DNA from: Tritrichomonas musculus
Lineage: Eukaryota; Parabasalia; Tritrichomonadida; Tritrichomonadidae
Reading direction: 5' to 3'
Length of the DNA: 64,000 nt
Assembly (NCBI GenBank): GCA_039105265.1
Contig: JAPFFF010000012.1
Span: 1,240,001 to 1,304,000, forward strand
Below are positions 1 through 9,763 of the stretch, in pieces. The notes below the pieces were generated by a model. That model was not told the DNA's origin and searched no databases. It saw nothing but the letters and a program-made list of their open reading frames with translations. How positions within the stretch are numbered: the first letter of the stretch is position 1; each line of letters starts with the position of its first letter. Both the position numbers and the translations under genes were made by a program.

Positions 1-2319
1 ATTTATTCATTTGCGATTTTAATGTACGAAGTTGTTACAGAATCAGATCCTTATCCGGACCTTGAAAAGACAGATTCAGCTATTAAAGATCTCAAGCACC
101 GAGTAGCTAATTATCGTTATCGACCATACTTTAGAACAGAAGTAAAAAGCACATTAAAGAATTTGATTGAAAAATGTTGGTCTCATGATCCCACAGATAG
201 GCCAAATTTTGATGAAATTTTTGACAAATTGATCACCACAGATTATTTCTTGGATGATGTTGATGTTAAAAAAATACGGCGTTATGTTGATTTAATTACG
301 AAAGATGATGAAAAAAATGACCCCAAAGCAGAAGAATTAAAGAAAAGAACGATGACAGCCACAAAAGAATATGAATTAGTAAAAAGTGCCAATAATCAGC
401 TAAAAAATGACAATGAATACTTGAGGGAACAAATAAGCAATCTCCGATCCGAGAACCAACAACTTACAGCCAATATCCAACAACTTACAATGAAACTTGA
501 AGCTGTTTCAAAAAGACTTGCCATGTTTGAAAGAGGGGAGCAATATTCACTTCCAAAAAGCGAATACCAGATAATTAAGCCCCCAATTTCACATGAAGCC
601 AAGATTGAAGAACAGTCTATCAGATCTCCAAGAGATCCCCGAGAAGACAACACAATGTCGCGAACTCCTCCTCGATATCCACCAAGAGAAAGAAGAGAAG
701 ACAATACGGCCTGTAAAACACCTCAGCGATCAGCACAATCAGCACGAGAGAAAAGAGATGACAGACAATTCATGAAGCCACTTCAAATGCCATCCAGGAA
801 AGAAGAAGACAGCTTTGCAAGGACAATGGTCAAGATACAAAAAGACGATGATTTATCAACGAGATCATCTTCAAGGAGAGAAAGAAAAGAACCTGACAAT
901 TTCGCCAGAACAATGGTAAAAATTCAAAGAGATGATGATTTGACCACGAAATCGCCTTCAGTTAAAGAAAGAAAAGAATCTGATAATTTTGGCAGATCAA
1001 TAATTAGGATACAAAGAGATGAAGATTTGACCACAAGATCACCTTCGGTTAAAGAAAGAAAAGAACCTGACAATTTTGCTAGAACAATGGTCAAAATATC
1101 AATTCCTAAAGACGATGAAATTCCATTGAAATCGTCATTAGTGAAAGATCGAAAAGAAACCGATAACTTATCGAAATCTTTGACAAAAATCCAAATTCCA
1201 AAAGAGAAATTAGATGAAGAAATGCTTGCCAAGTTGCCACCACTTCGTAAAGTAAAAAGTGACGATGTTTCACCGAAATCTTTGACGTCATCAATAACTA
1301 TTGCTGAATTCAATTCCTATCCATTGCAATTGCAGCAATCATTCATCTCAAAGATCATCACGTCTTCCGCTAAGGATAATATTCAATACTTTACAAGTGT
1401 CAATAATTTGTTGATTTATATTCTTCAATTTGTGACGACGAATGACGCCACAAATTTCCTAGAAATCAACAGCGAAAACCCTGAAGATATGCTCGAACAA
1501 GTTGATCTATCTGATGGGATCAATCTTCTTTCGAATGCTACTGAACTGCTGTATTACAACAAGTCTCTTGATTCCGCCGAATTCAACGATATTATCTCTG
1601 ATTTTACATTTATTTCATTTGAATTGAAATATTTGTCAAAATATTTCAGCGGGTCCTATCGTATTATTTCAGATTTATGGTGCAATGAGATTTATATAAA
1701 CATCTTTATTTCAGGTCCTAAGAAGACTGACAATACGTTCAAAGGGAACCAAATGATCAATTCCGTTAAGATTGATTATTCAGTGACATCTATCGGCGAT
1801 TACGCCTTTAAAGGATGTTCTTCATTGACACAAGTTTCCATTCCTTCTTCTGTAACTTCGATTGGATCAGGTTCTTTTGAAGGATGTTCTTCATTGAAAG
1901 AAATTTCAATCCCTTCTTCAGTTGCTTCTATTGGCTTCTGCCTTTGTAAAGGTTGTTCTTCATTGACACAAGTGTCGCTTCTTTATTCACTTAAATTGAT
2001 AAGAAGTAATGCTTTTTACGGATGCTCTTCTTTGAAGGAAGTTACAATTCCTTCTTCTGTGACTTCTATTGGAGATTATGCTTTTTATGGCTGCTCTTCA
2101 TTGACTGAAGTAACCGTACCTTCCTCTGTAACTTCGATTGGCCAATATGCTTTTAGTAATTGCACATCATTATCTGAAATAACAATTCCTTCATCCGTCA
2201 ATTCTATCGGAAAAGGCGCATTCGATGGTTGTTCGGCATTGAAGAGAATAAAGATTCCGACATCATTCGATAAAAGTAGTCTTGGTCTCCATTCTAGTGT
2301 AAATGTAACTAGAGAATGA
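1..2319 (+). CDS. Protein kinase (C-terminal part) fused to coiled coil and BspA-like LRR; 5' end outside window
   Basis: The frame is open from base 1, so the N-terminal kinase lobe lies outside the window. The first codons (IYSFAILMYEVVTESDPYP) are kinase subdomain IX, and CWSHDPTDRPNFDEI is the subdomain XI arginine motif, so this is the end of a TKL/Ser-Thr-like kinase domain. Then follow a coiled coil (about residues 100-165 counted from the ATG at 22), a basic/acidic region with imperfect repeats of about 28 residues (around 265-400; recurring DNFARTMVKIQ and SPSVKERKE), and a helical stretch. Residues 590-755 are at least seven BspA-type leucine-rich repeats (SVTSIGDYAFKGCSSLTQV pattern). 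Kinase-BspA fusions are a known trichomonad architecture. The likely role is signalling or ligand sensing; the substrate is unknown. Catalytic residues cannot be checked here. Confidence 0.88.
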   Translation: MYSFAILMYEVVTESDPYPDLEKTDSAIKDLKHRVANYRYRPYFRTEVKSTLKNLIEKCWSHDPTDRPNFDEIFDKLITTDYFLDDVDVKKIRRYVDLITKDDEKNDPKAEELKKRTMTATKEYELVKSANNQLKNDNEYLREQISNLRSENQQLTANIQQLTMKLEAVSKRLAMFERGEQYSLPKSEYQIIKPPISHEAKIEEQSIRSPRDPREDNTMSRTPPRYPPRERREDNTACKTPQRSAQSAREKRDDRQFMKPLQMPSRKEEDSFARTMVKIQKDDDLSTRSSSRRERKEPDNFARTMVKIQRDDDLTTKSPSVKERKESDNFGRSIIRIQRDEDLTTRSPSVKERKEPDNFARTMVKISIPKDDEIPLKSSLVKDRKETDNLSKSLTKIQIPKEKLDEEMLAKLPPLRKVKSDDVSPKSLTSSITIAEFNSYPLQLQQSFISKIITSSAKDNIQYFTSVNNLLIYILQFVTTNDATNFLEINSENPEDMLEQVDLSDGINLLSNATELLYYNKSLDSAEFNDIISDFTFISFELKYLSKYFSGSYRIISDLWCNEIYINIFISGPKKTDNTFKGNQMINSVKIDYSVTSIGDYAFKGCSSLTQVSIPSSVTSIGSGSFEGCSSLKEISIPSSVASIGFCLCKGCSSLTQVSLLYSLKLIRSNAFYGCSSLKEVTIPSSVTSIGDYAFYGCSSLTEVTVPSSVTSIGQYAFSNCTSLSEITIPSSVNSIGKGAFDGCSALKRIKIPTSFDKSSLGLHSSVNVTRE

Positions 2320-3017
2320 AAATAAAAATTCTCATTGATTTTGTTTAATAATAATAAAAAACGATTATAAAAAGTGTTTTTATTTTATTTTATTTTAAAT
2401 CTTTGCCTTTTGTTAAAATGTATTAGAATAATAATAAATTCAAATATCATGTTTTAAAAAGATTTTTTAATATTTTAAAATTAGAGTTTATTTTTTTAAT
2501 GTTTCAAATAAATCAAAGTTTTTGAAACTACTTTTTTTTCATGAATATACAAAATTTCATTTTTTTCAAACAATTAAATATCTCTGCATATTTTATTAAA
2601 AAATAGAATGTGCATGCTCATATAATGATATTTGTTTTAATATCTTAATATATCATTCATTCATCTAAAAGATAATAAAGATAAGAGAAAACTTTTCAAT
2701 TAAAATAGAAAACAAATACAAATTATTGAATAAAATAAAAAAAATAAATTATCAAAATTAGAATAAAAAAAATAATTATATGAAAATCATTCAATTTCAT
2801 TTTGTTTTTATTAATTTAATATATCTTTAAATTAAAATGATAAAAAAATTATTAAATAAATAATTTAAAAATTTAATTAAAGATAAAATATTTTTAATTA
2901 CTTTAAATAAATAAATTACAAAGAGATTGACATTTTTCAAACAAATGAAATTTTCAATGAATAAATTATTTTTCATGATGAAGGTCATCATTTCATTTTT
3001 TTATAAACTATAAACAA
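2320..3017. other. AT-rich intergenic spacer
   Basis: About 700 bp of very AT-rich sequence between the kinase-LRR gene and the CH-domain gene. I see no ORF, RNA gene or clear repeat. The last 30 bp hold the candidate initiator element of the next gene. Confidence 0.7.
2993..3000 (+). promoter_or_regulatory. Candidate trichomonad initiator (Inr), TCATTTTT
   Basis: TCATTTTT lies about 25 bp before the ATG at 3018 and fits the TCA-Y-W-Y-Y initiator pattern known from Trichomonas vaginalis. The same TTTCATTTTT string precedes the ORF at 23077. In this AT-rich sequence the match is weak evidence by itself. Confidence 0.3.
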
Positions 3018-6000
3018 ATGAGTCTTTCAAAAGTAAATAATGATTGGGTCCCACTCCAAAAGAAAGTTTTCACACGATGGGTCAATGCACATCTCAATAA
3101 TGCAGCCCCAGAAGTTGGAGATATCACAAAAGATTTATCAAACGGTGTTGCCCTTGTCGAACTTGCAAAAGTTTTAACCAAAAAAGATACCCCACGACCA
3201 TGGAAGAAAGAACCAAAACGAAATGTAGATCAAGTTATGAACTGCGACCTTTCCGTCGATATGTTCACCAAAGATGGTGTTAAACTCATTGGTATTTCCG
3301 GAAAAGATGTTAATGATAATAATGAAAAACTTATTCTCGGTTATGTTTGGTCACTTATTTTACATTATTCAATTGGAAACGCAGTTACAGAAGATAAAGA
3401 TAACAACAGTTCAGCTAAGAAACCAGCAAAGAATGCTCTTCTCGAATGGGCAATTGGTCGTACTTCAAATTATCCAAATATTTCTAAATTCCAACCATAT
3501 GGCTTATCAATGTGCGCTTTATTAGATTCATACGTTCCAGACAAAATTAACTATTACAAACTTAATCCACAAGATGCAGATCACAACGCACAACTTGCAG
3601 TTGATGTTATGAAAGAACTTGGAATCACCGTTTTCGTTTATCCAGACGATCTTGCAGAACAGAACGGAAATGTTGATGAGAAAACACTTCTCACACAACT
3701 TGCTGCCGCCAAAGTTGTTCTTGATAATTTAAAGGCTGCCCCAGCTCCAGCACCAGTTGTTAAAGAAACCAAAGTTGAAACAACAAAAGTTGAAACAACA
3801 AAAGTTGTCACTGAAACAAAAGTTGACACACATGCAAAAGAAGAAGCAGAAAGACTTGCTAAACAAAAGGCAGAAGCAGAAAGACTTGCCAAACAAAAAG
3901 CAGAAGCAGAAAGATTAGCTAAACAAAAAGCTGAGGCTGAAAGATTAGCTAAACAAAAAGCTGAACAAGAAAGAATTGCTCGTGAAAAGGCAGAAGCTGA
4001 CAGAATTGCCAAACAAAAGGCAGAACAACAACGTGTAATTCACCAACAAGAAGAAACACAAAGAATCCAACGTCAAAAGATCGAACAAGAAAGAATCCAA
4101 CGTGAACGTGCTGAACAAGACAGAATTGCCAAAGAAAGAGCCGAAGCACAAGCCAGAGCTGAAAAAGAAAGAATTCAACGTCAGAAAGCTGAACAAGAAC
4201 GTCAAGCAATTGAACGTGCAGAGCAACAACGTTTAGCACGTGAAAAGGCAGAAGCATTACGTCTTGCTAAAGAAAAGGCAGCAGCCGATGCAAAAGCAGA
4301 AGAAAGAAGAGTTCTTCAACGTAGACTTGGACAAGAAAAACTTGCTCGCGAAAAGGCAGATCAAGAACGATTAGCCAAAGAAAAAGCTGAAGCCGAAAGA
4401 CTTGCAGAAGCAGAAAGAGTTGCTAAACAAAAGGCCGAACAAGAAGCACGCGAAAAAGCTGACCAACTTCAACGTGAGAAAGATGAAGCTTATCGTATTG
4501 CACGTGAGAAATCCGATATCGAATCACGTTATCAACATGAAGTTGTATCAAGAGAACATCTTGAAACTGAAATCAATCGTTTAACACAACAATTAAACGA
4601 AACACAACATAATGCACAAAAAGTTCAAGATGGTTTACAAACTGAAAATGATCGTCTTAAGCATTCATTACTTGAAGCACAAGAAAGTGCAAGAAACGAT
4701 CATGAAAACCTCTCACAAACAATCGAACGTCTCACAAGAGATGCCAAATTCGACCATGACAATCTTGCTGCTGAAATTGAACAATTGAAGAAAGATTTGG
4801 CTGATTCAGAAGCTCGTGCAAACGACCTTTACAACAAGTTATCACAAGAACAACAAAATGCAAGAGTTGATCACGACAAACTCTCACAAACAATCGACCA
4901 AATGAAGCACGATGCACAGACAGATCACGATAAATTAGCATCCGAAATTGAACGCTTAAAGCGTGAATTGGCTGACACTGTCTCACAAAAGAACGACCTC
5001 ACTGCCCAACTTGCCGACGAACAAAAGAGAGCACAACAAGAACGCGACAGCCTCAATGCTGAAATTGATCGTATCAGAAAAGAATCACAATCACAAGTTG
5101 ACAATCTTAATGGTGAAATCAGTCATCTCCAGAAACAATTGTCCGATTCAGAAGCTCGTTGCAATGAATTGAGAAGCACAGTCACAGAAACACAACAACG
5201 TGCCAAAGAAGATCACGATGGACTTTGCGCACAAATCGAGAAACTTAAGAAAGATGCAGCTGTTGATCATGCAAACATGCTCAAAGAAAACGACGGACTT
5301 AAGAAACAAGTCGCTGATGCTGTTGCACAGAAGAATGCTGTCGCTGCCACATTAGCAGACACACAAAAGAAGGCACAAGCTGACCATGACAAACTCACTG
5401 CTACAATTGAACAATTGAAGAAAGATGCCGCTGCTGATCACAACAAACTTTCAGCTGAAATTGAGAAGATCAAGAAAGACGCTGCTGCTGATCATGCCAA
5501 CTTAACCAATGAAATCGCTCACATGAAGAAGGAATTAGCTGACTCAGAAGCACGTTGCAACGAATTAAGAAAGACAATCGATGACAACACAAAACTTGCC
5601 AAAGCTGATCACGATAAACTTTGCGCACAAATCGAAGCACTTAAGAAACAATTGGCTGATGCAATCGCACAGAAGAATGCTGTCGCTGCCACATTAGCTG
5701 ACACACAAAAGAAGGCACAAGACGACCACAACAAACTTACAGCTACAATTGAACAAATGAAGAAAGATGCAGCTGCTGATCATGCCAAACTTGCAGCAAC
5801 AATCGAACAAATGAAGAAGGACGGTGCTGCCGATCATGCTGCTTTAACAGCTGAAATCGATCGTGTTAACAAAGCTGCCGCTGCTGATCACGCAAACCTT
5901 TCTGGTGAAATTGATCATGCCAAGAAAGCATGTGCCGAATCTGAAGCACGTTGCAATCAATTAAGAAAGTCTCTCGATGATGCAACAAAGGCTGCAAAAG

Positions 6001-8081
6001 CTGATCATGACAAATTAGTCAGTGACATGGAAGGCGTTAAGAATGCTGCTAAAGTTGAGCACGATAAAATGGCCTCTGAAATTGTCAATGTTAAGAATGC
6101 TGCAAAAGCAGAACACGACAAACTTTCCGGTGACATCGCTAACCTCAACAAGACATTAGCTGATGCACAAGCCAAGAATGCAGAACTCACAAAGACATTA
6201 GCTGCAGCCCAACAAAAGGCACAACAAGATCATGCTGCTTTCACACAACAAATTGAACAAATGAAGAAGGATGCCGATACACAAAAAGCAACATTCAACA
6301 CCGAAATTGCACGCGTTAAGAATGCTGCACAATCTGATCACGACAACCTTTCAAACGAAATCAATCATCACAAACAATTGTTGGCTGATTCAGAAGCTCA
6401 TTGCAATGAATTAAGAACATCACTTTCTGACCAACAACAACGTGCCAAAGCTGACCACGATAACCTCAGTGCACAAATGGAGAACGTCAAGAGAGACGCA
6501 GCTGCTGAACGCGCCAAACTTTGCGGCGAAATCGACAAAGTTAAGAACGATGCACAAAATGAACAAAGCCGCCTTAATGGAGAAATTGACAAATTAAGAA
6601 GCGCATTATCAACATCCGAATCACAAAAGAATGATCTTTCTAACAAGCTTGCTTCAGCCGAACAACAAGCTAAAGCAGACCACGACAGACTTACAGCTGA
6701 AATCGACAATGTCAAGAATGCTGCTGCCGCTGATCACGCCAACTTATGCGGCGAAATTGACCACATGAAACAGCAATTATCTGAATCCGAAAACCATTGC
6801 AACGAATTAAGAACAACTGTCCAAGAAACAGAGAAGCGTGCACAAGATGATCACAACAACCTCGTCGGCCAAATGGACAAGATCAAGAACGACGCACAAG
6901 TCCAAATCAACAACCTCAACAGCCAAATCGACAACCTCAAGGGACAATTGGCCGACGCCGTTGCACAGAAGAACCAACTTGCAAATCAATTGGCTGCTGC
7001 ACAGAAGCAAGCACAGGCTGACCAAGCCCGATTCAATGCTGAAATTGAGAAGATGAGAAAGGATGCACAAGCTGATCATGACAATCTTGCACATGAAGTT
7101 GAACGTGTCAGAAATGAGGCACAAACACAAATCAACAATCTCAACGGCGAAATCGATCACCTTAAGAAAGCTCTGGCCGATTCAGAAGCTCGCTGCAATG
7201 AAGTCAAGAAGACACTCGCTGATGCACAAAAGGCCGCCAAAGCAGATCATGATTCACTTTGCGCACAAATCGAGAAACTCAAGAAAGATGCAGCTGCTGA
7301 CCACGCCAAACTCGCCGCTGAAATCGCAAATCTCAAGAAGTCGTTGGCCGATGCAACTGCCAAGAATTCACAGCTCACAACAACATTGGCAACAACACAG
7401 CAACGTGCTAAAGAAGAGCACGACAAATTCACTGCTGAAATCGACCATCTTAAGAAGGCTGCTGCTGCTGATCACGCACAACTCACTGCTGAAATCGAAC
7501 GCTTAAAGAAGGCACTAGCTGAAGCCGAATCAAGAGCCAAAGCTGACCACGACAAACTCGTCGCTTCAATCGAACAAACTAAGAAAGATGCAGCCGCTGA
7601 TCGCGCTAAACTTTGCCAACAAATGGACAAGGCCAAGGCCGATGCTAAAGCCGACCACGACAAACTTTCCGCTGAAATCGAACGCCTTAAGAAACAGTTG
7701 GCTGACGCTCTTAGAAAGGCACAAGAAGACGGCAACAAGTACTTGGCTGAAATCGAACGTCTTAAGAAATTGCTCGCTGAAACTCAACAAAAGGCCAAGA
7801 AGGATCATGACGACCTCTCTGCTGAAATCGAACGTCTTAAGAAATTACTCGCCGAAACACAAAAGAATGCTAAGGCTGACCACGATAAACTTTCCGCTGA
7901 AATCGAACGCTTAAGGAAACAATTGGGCGACACAATCCTCAAGGCAAAGAAGGATCACGACGACTTAATGAACTTGATCGAACGTTATAAGAAGGGATTA
8001 ATTGATATCGATGATGTCGTTGATGACACTCTCACTGATCCAAAGGGTGGAGTTCGCCAAAGCAAATCAAACTTCGTTTAA
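3018..8081 (+). CDS. Tandem calponin-homology domain protein with giant coiled-coil rod (actin-binding)
   Basis: 1687 residues. Residues 12-120 (start WVPLQKKVFTRWVNAHL) are the first calponin-homology domain and about 137-240 (ALLEWAIGRT onward) the second, the actin-binding pair of alpha-actinin, spectrin and filamin proteins. An Ala/Pro/Val/Thr linker (about 243-275) leads into a coiled coil that runs almost to the C terminus. It begins with AERLAKQKAE-type repeats and continues with DHDKLSAEIERLKK-type units of about 14-28 residues. I see no proline in roughly 1390 residues, so a single rod of about 200 nm is possible (inference from alpha-helical rise). The tail has a DDVVDDTLTDPKGG stretch and a basic end. 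C-ending codons are common, suggesting high expression. The stop is in TTTAAAT, matching the UAAA 3'-end signal described for trichomonads. Likely role: actin cross-linking in the cortex. No EF hands or spectrin repeats are seen, so it is not ordinary alpha-actinin. Confidence 0.9.
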   Translation: MSLSKVNNDWVPLQKKVFTRWVNAHLNNAAPEVGDITKDLSNGVALVELAKVLTKKDTPRPWKKEPKRNVDQVMNCDLSVDMFTKDGVKLIGISGKDVNDNNEKLILGYVWSLILHYSIGNAVTEDKDNNSSAKKPAKNALLEWAIGRTSNYPNISKFQPYGLSMCALLDSYVPDKINYYKLNPQDADHNAQLAVDVMKELGITVFVYPDDLAEQNGNVDEKTLLTQLAAAKVVLDNLKAAPAPAPVVKETKVETTKVETTKVVTETKVDTHAKEEAERLAKQKAEAERLAKQKAEAERLAKQKAEAERLAKQKAEQERIAREKAEADRIAKQKAEQQRVIHQQEETQRIQRQKIEQERIQRERAEQDRIAKERAEAQARAEKERIQRQKAEQERQAIERAEQQRLAREKAEALRLAKEKAAADAKAEERRVLQRRLGQEKLAREKADQERLAKEKAEAERLAEAERVAKQKAEQEAREKADQLQREKDEAYRIAREKSDIESRYQHEVVSREHLETEINRLTQQLNETQHNAQKVQDGLQTENDRLKHSLLEAQESARNDHENLSQTIERLTRDAKFDHDNLAAEIEQLKKDLADSEARANDLYNKLSQEQQNARVDHDKLSQTIDQMKHDAQTDHDKLASEIERLKRELADTVSQKNDLTAQLADEQKRAQQERDSLNAEIDRIRKESQSQVDNLNGEISHLQKQLSDSEARCNELRSTVTETQQRAKEDHDGLCAQIEKLKKDAAVDHANMLKENDGLKKQVADAVAQKNAVAATLADTQKKAQADHDKLTATIEQLKKDAAADHNKLSAEIEKIKKDAAADHANLTNEIAHMKKELADSEARCNELRKTIDDNTKLAKADHDKLCAQIEALKKQLADAIAQKNAVAATLADTQKKAQDDHNKLTATIEQMKKDAAADHAKLAATIEQMKKDGAADHAALTAEIDRVNKAAAADHANLSGEIDHAKKACAESEARCNQLRKSLDDATKAAKADHDKLVSDMEGVKNAAKVEHDKMASEIVNVKNAAKAEHDKLSGDIANLNKTLADAQAKNAELTKTLAAAQQKAQQDHAAFTQQIEQMKKDADTQKATFNTEIARVKNAAQSDHDNLSNEINHHKQLLADSEAHCNELRTSLSDQQQRAKADHDNLSAQMENVKRDAAAERAKLCGEIDKVKNDAQNEQSRLNGEIDKLRSALSTSESQKNDLSNKLASAEQQAKADHDRLTAEIDNVKNAAAADHANLCGEIDHMKQQLSESENHCNELRTTVQETEKRAQDDHNNLVGQMDKIKNDAQVQINNLNSQIDNLKGQLADAVAQKNQLANQLAAAQKQAQADQARFNAEIEKMRKDAQADHDNLAHEVERVRNEAQTQINNLNGEIDHLKKALADSEARCNEVKKTLADAQKAAKADHDSLCAQIEKLKKDAAADHAKLAAEIANLKKSLADATAKNSQLTTTLATTQQRAKEEHDKFTAEIDHLKKAAAADHAQLTAEIERLKKALAEAESRAKADHDKLVASIEQTKKDAAADRAKLCQQMDKAKADAKADHDKLSAEIERLKKQLADALRKAQEDGNKYLAEIERLKKLLAETQQKAKKDHDDLSAEIERLKKLLAETQKNAKADHDKLSAEIERLRKQLGDTILKAKKDHDDLMNLIERYKKGLIDIDDVVDDTLTDPKGGVRQSKSNFV

Positions 8082-8552
8082 ATAGATTAATTTTATAGAA
8101 TTTAGAGAAAAATAGAGATAGACCTTTTTATGAATAAAAATTTTTTAATTTTTATTAATTTTTTAAATAACTTTCTTCTTCTTGTTTAACTTTTTAATTG
8201 AAATTCAAAAGATTGAGTTCCTCAAAAATCAAATCAAACTTAATTTATCAATTCAAGAAGAAAATGACCATTTTCAAATATTGAATTAAGTTATTTGATT
8301 TTTGAATAAAAATCTAAATATTTTTGAATGAAAATTTTTTAAACAAGGTTCAAAGAGATTGATTTTTTTTTTATACAACACACATATTAAATATGTACTT
8401 ATAAATCATAAATTTTTTTTCTAAAAGTTGAATTATTGCGTTTTGATTCAATGATAAAAATGTTATTGTGCCAGAAAAATTTTTGTGGCTAAAAAAATTG
8501 AAAGGTGAACGTTAAAAAATTTTAAATATTTATTTTTGAATCAGTAAATTTT
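8082..8552. other. Intergenic spacer with imperfect hairpin
   Basis: 470 bp AT-rich spacer. Bases 8222-8242 (caaaaatcaaat...cttaa) and 8285-8308 are imperfect inverted copies, giving a stem of about 20 bp with a 40-bp loop some 140 bp after the stop of the CH-domain gene. It could be a 3' RNA structure or a small repeat relic. Nothing else is recognisable. Confidence 0.5.
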
Positions 8553-9641
8553 ATGGAAATTCAACAAAATATAGATCTTAAAAAGACTATTCAGAGCAAC
8601 CTTCTTGAATTTATTGATGATGAATCTAGCATTGAAGAAAATTATCATAATTTAATAACATTATTTAATGTTCAAAAAATTCAAGAAAACCCAGATGAAT
8701 TACAATCAGTTCTCTATTTAATATTGAAAATAGCAAACAATCATCATCGATCACCTACATTTTTCAGCAAAATTGAAAAAATTCTTCTTTTTTTAAAAGA
8801 TTCAATAAAAGGAAATTTAACAAACAAGCGGATTTTTGCAATTTTTAAAAGCAACAAAAGAATTCTTCTATTTTTGATGAAAGAGGAAATATTAATTCCT
8901 GATTCATCGATTGCCCACAAAATGACAGAAGTCAAATACCAAAAACGAGGCTATTTGCACTATTTTTATCCTGAAATCAAATCGTTTCTCAACGATTGTG
9001 AAATTGATCAGTTTGAAGTTGAAGACTTCGAAGAAAAGAGAGAAACCGGAGAGAATGATGACGAGCTATGTGAGCTGATTCGAAAAGACTTAATTGAAGA
9101 CTTCATTACTTATGTCAATAAGAAATCATTTTCATTGAAAACAACAATTAAAAAGTCTTTTTTTGAAACGAATTCATTTTTACTGAAGATGACTCCTTCA
9201 TTTTTTGAATATTCAGCATTTTTTGGATCATTTCAAATATTCAAATACTTCCATCTGAATGGAAACGTCTTGTCACCATCACTGTGGCTTTATGCAGTTC
9301 ATGGAGACAATCCAGAATTGATTCAATATTTGGTTGAAAACAAAGTCAAGCCAAATGATGAATCATACAAAGAAGTAGTCAAAGAATCAATCAAATGTCA
9401 TCACAATGAAATTGTTAATTACATTTATTACAACATTTTGAATGATCAAATTGAAAACAATAAAGATGCAGCAATACAAAGTATCAAGTACTCAAATTAT
9501 GATTTTTTTCCAAACGATTTAAAGAATGAAATTTTTTTTTATTATTTGTGCGAATACGACAACATTTCTCTTGTAAATCTTCTTCTAAAAGTGGCTAAGA
9601 TAAATATAAAAGAAAAAGTAATTTATATTAAATTTGTTTGA
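8553..9641 (+). CDS. DUF3447/ankyrin-type protein; probable 5' half of a split ankyrin-LRR gene
   Basis: 362 residues. The N-terminal 130 are helical and poorly conserved. FFEYSAFFGSFQIFKYF and LYAVHGDNPELIQYLVENKV are the DUF3447/degenerate ankyrin repeats typical of trichomonad ankyrin proteins, and DNISLVNLLLKVAKINIKEK is the start of a further ankyrin unit that breaks off. About 120 bp after the stop, another frame resumes with an ankyrin repeat (NNTPIKIAARKGNLEIIEILL) and runs into BspA LRRs. I infer that both once formed one ankyrin-LRR protein, either split by decay or joined by an intron I cannot recognise. Function unknown; ankyrin proteins usually bind other proteins. Confidence 0.8.
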   Translation: MEIQQNIDLKKTIQSNLLEFIDDESSIEENYHNLITLFNVQKIQENPDELQSVLYLILKIANNHHRSPTFFSKIEKILLFLKDSIKGNLTNKRIFAIFKSNKRILLFLMKEEILIPDSSIAHKMTEVKYQKRGYLHYFYPEIKSFLNDCEIDQFEVEDFEEKRETGENDDELCELIRKDLIEDFITYVNKKSFSLKTTIKKSFFETNSFLLKMTPSFFEYSAFFGSFQIFKYFHLNGNVLSPSLWLYAVHGDNPELIQYLVENKVKPNDESYKEVVKESIKCHHNEIVNYIYYNILNDQIENNKDAAIQSIKYSNYDFFPNDLKNEIFFYYLCEYDNISLVNLLLKVAKINIKEKVIYIKFV

Positions 9642-9763
9642 ATAAAGTTTCAAATTATTTAATTTCTTAGATCATTCCAAAAGCAATTATTTTTTTTAAA
9701 TTCTGATCATGAAAGATTGAAATATTCAAAAGAAATTAACAAAAAATTATTTTTTTTAAATGA

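Noticed and set aside
3638-7914. Many long frames on both strands inside the CH/coiled-coil gene (for example 3638-4012 minus, 7063-7506 plus)
   Set aside because: They are shadows created by the repetitive coiled-coil codons; their products are low-complexity (Ser/Ala/Leu or Lys/Thr/Asn runs) and the main frame is clearly coding.
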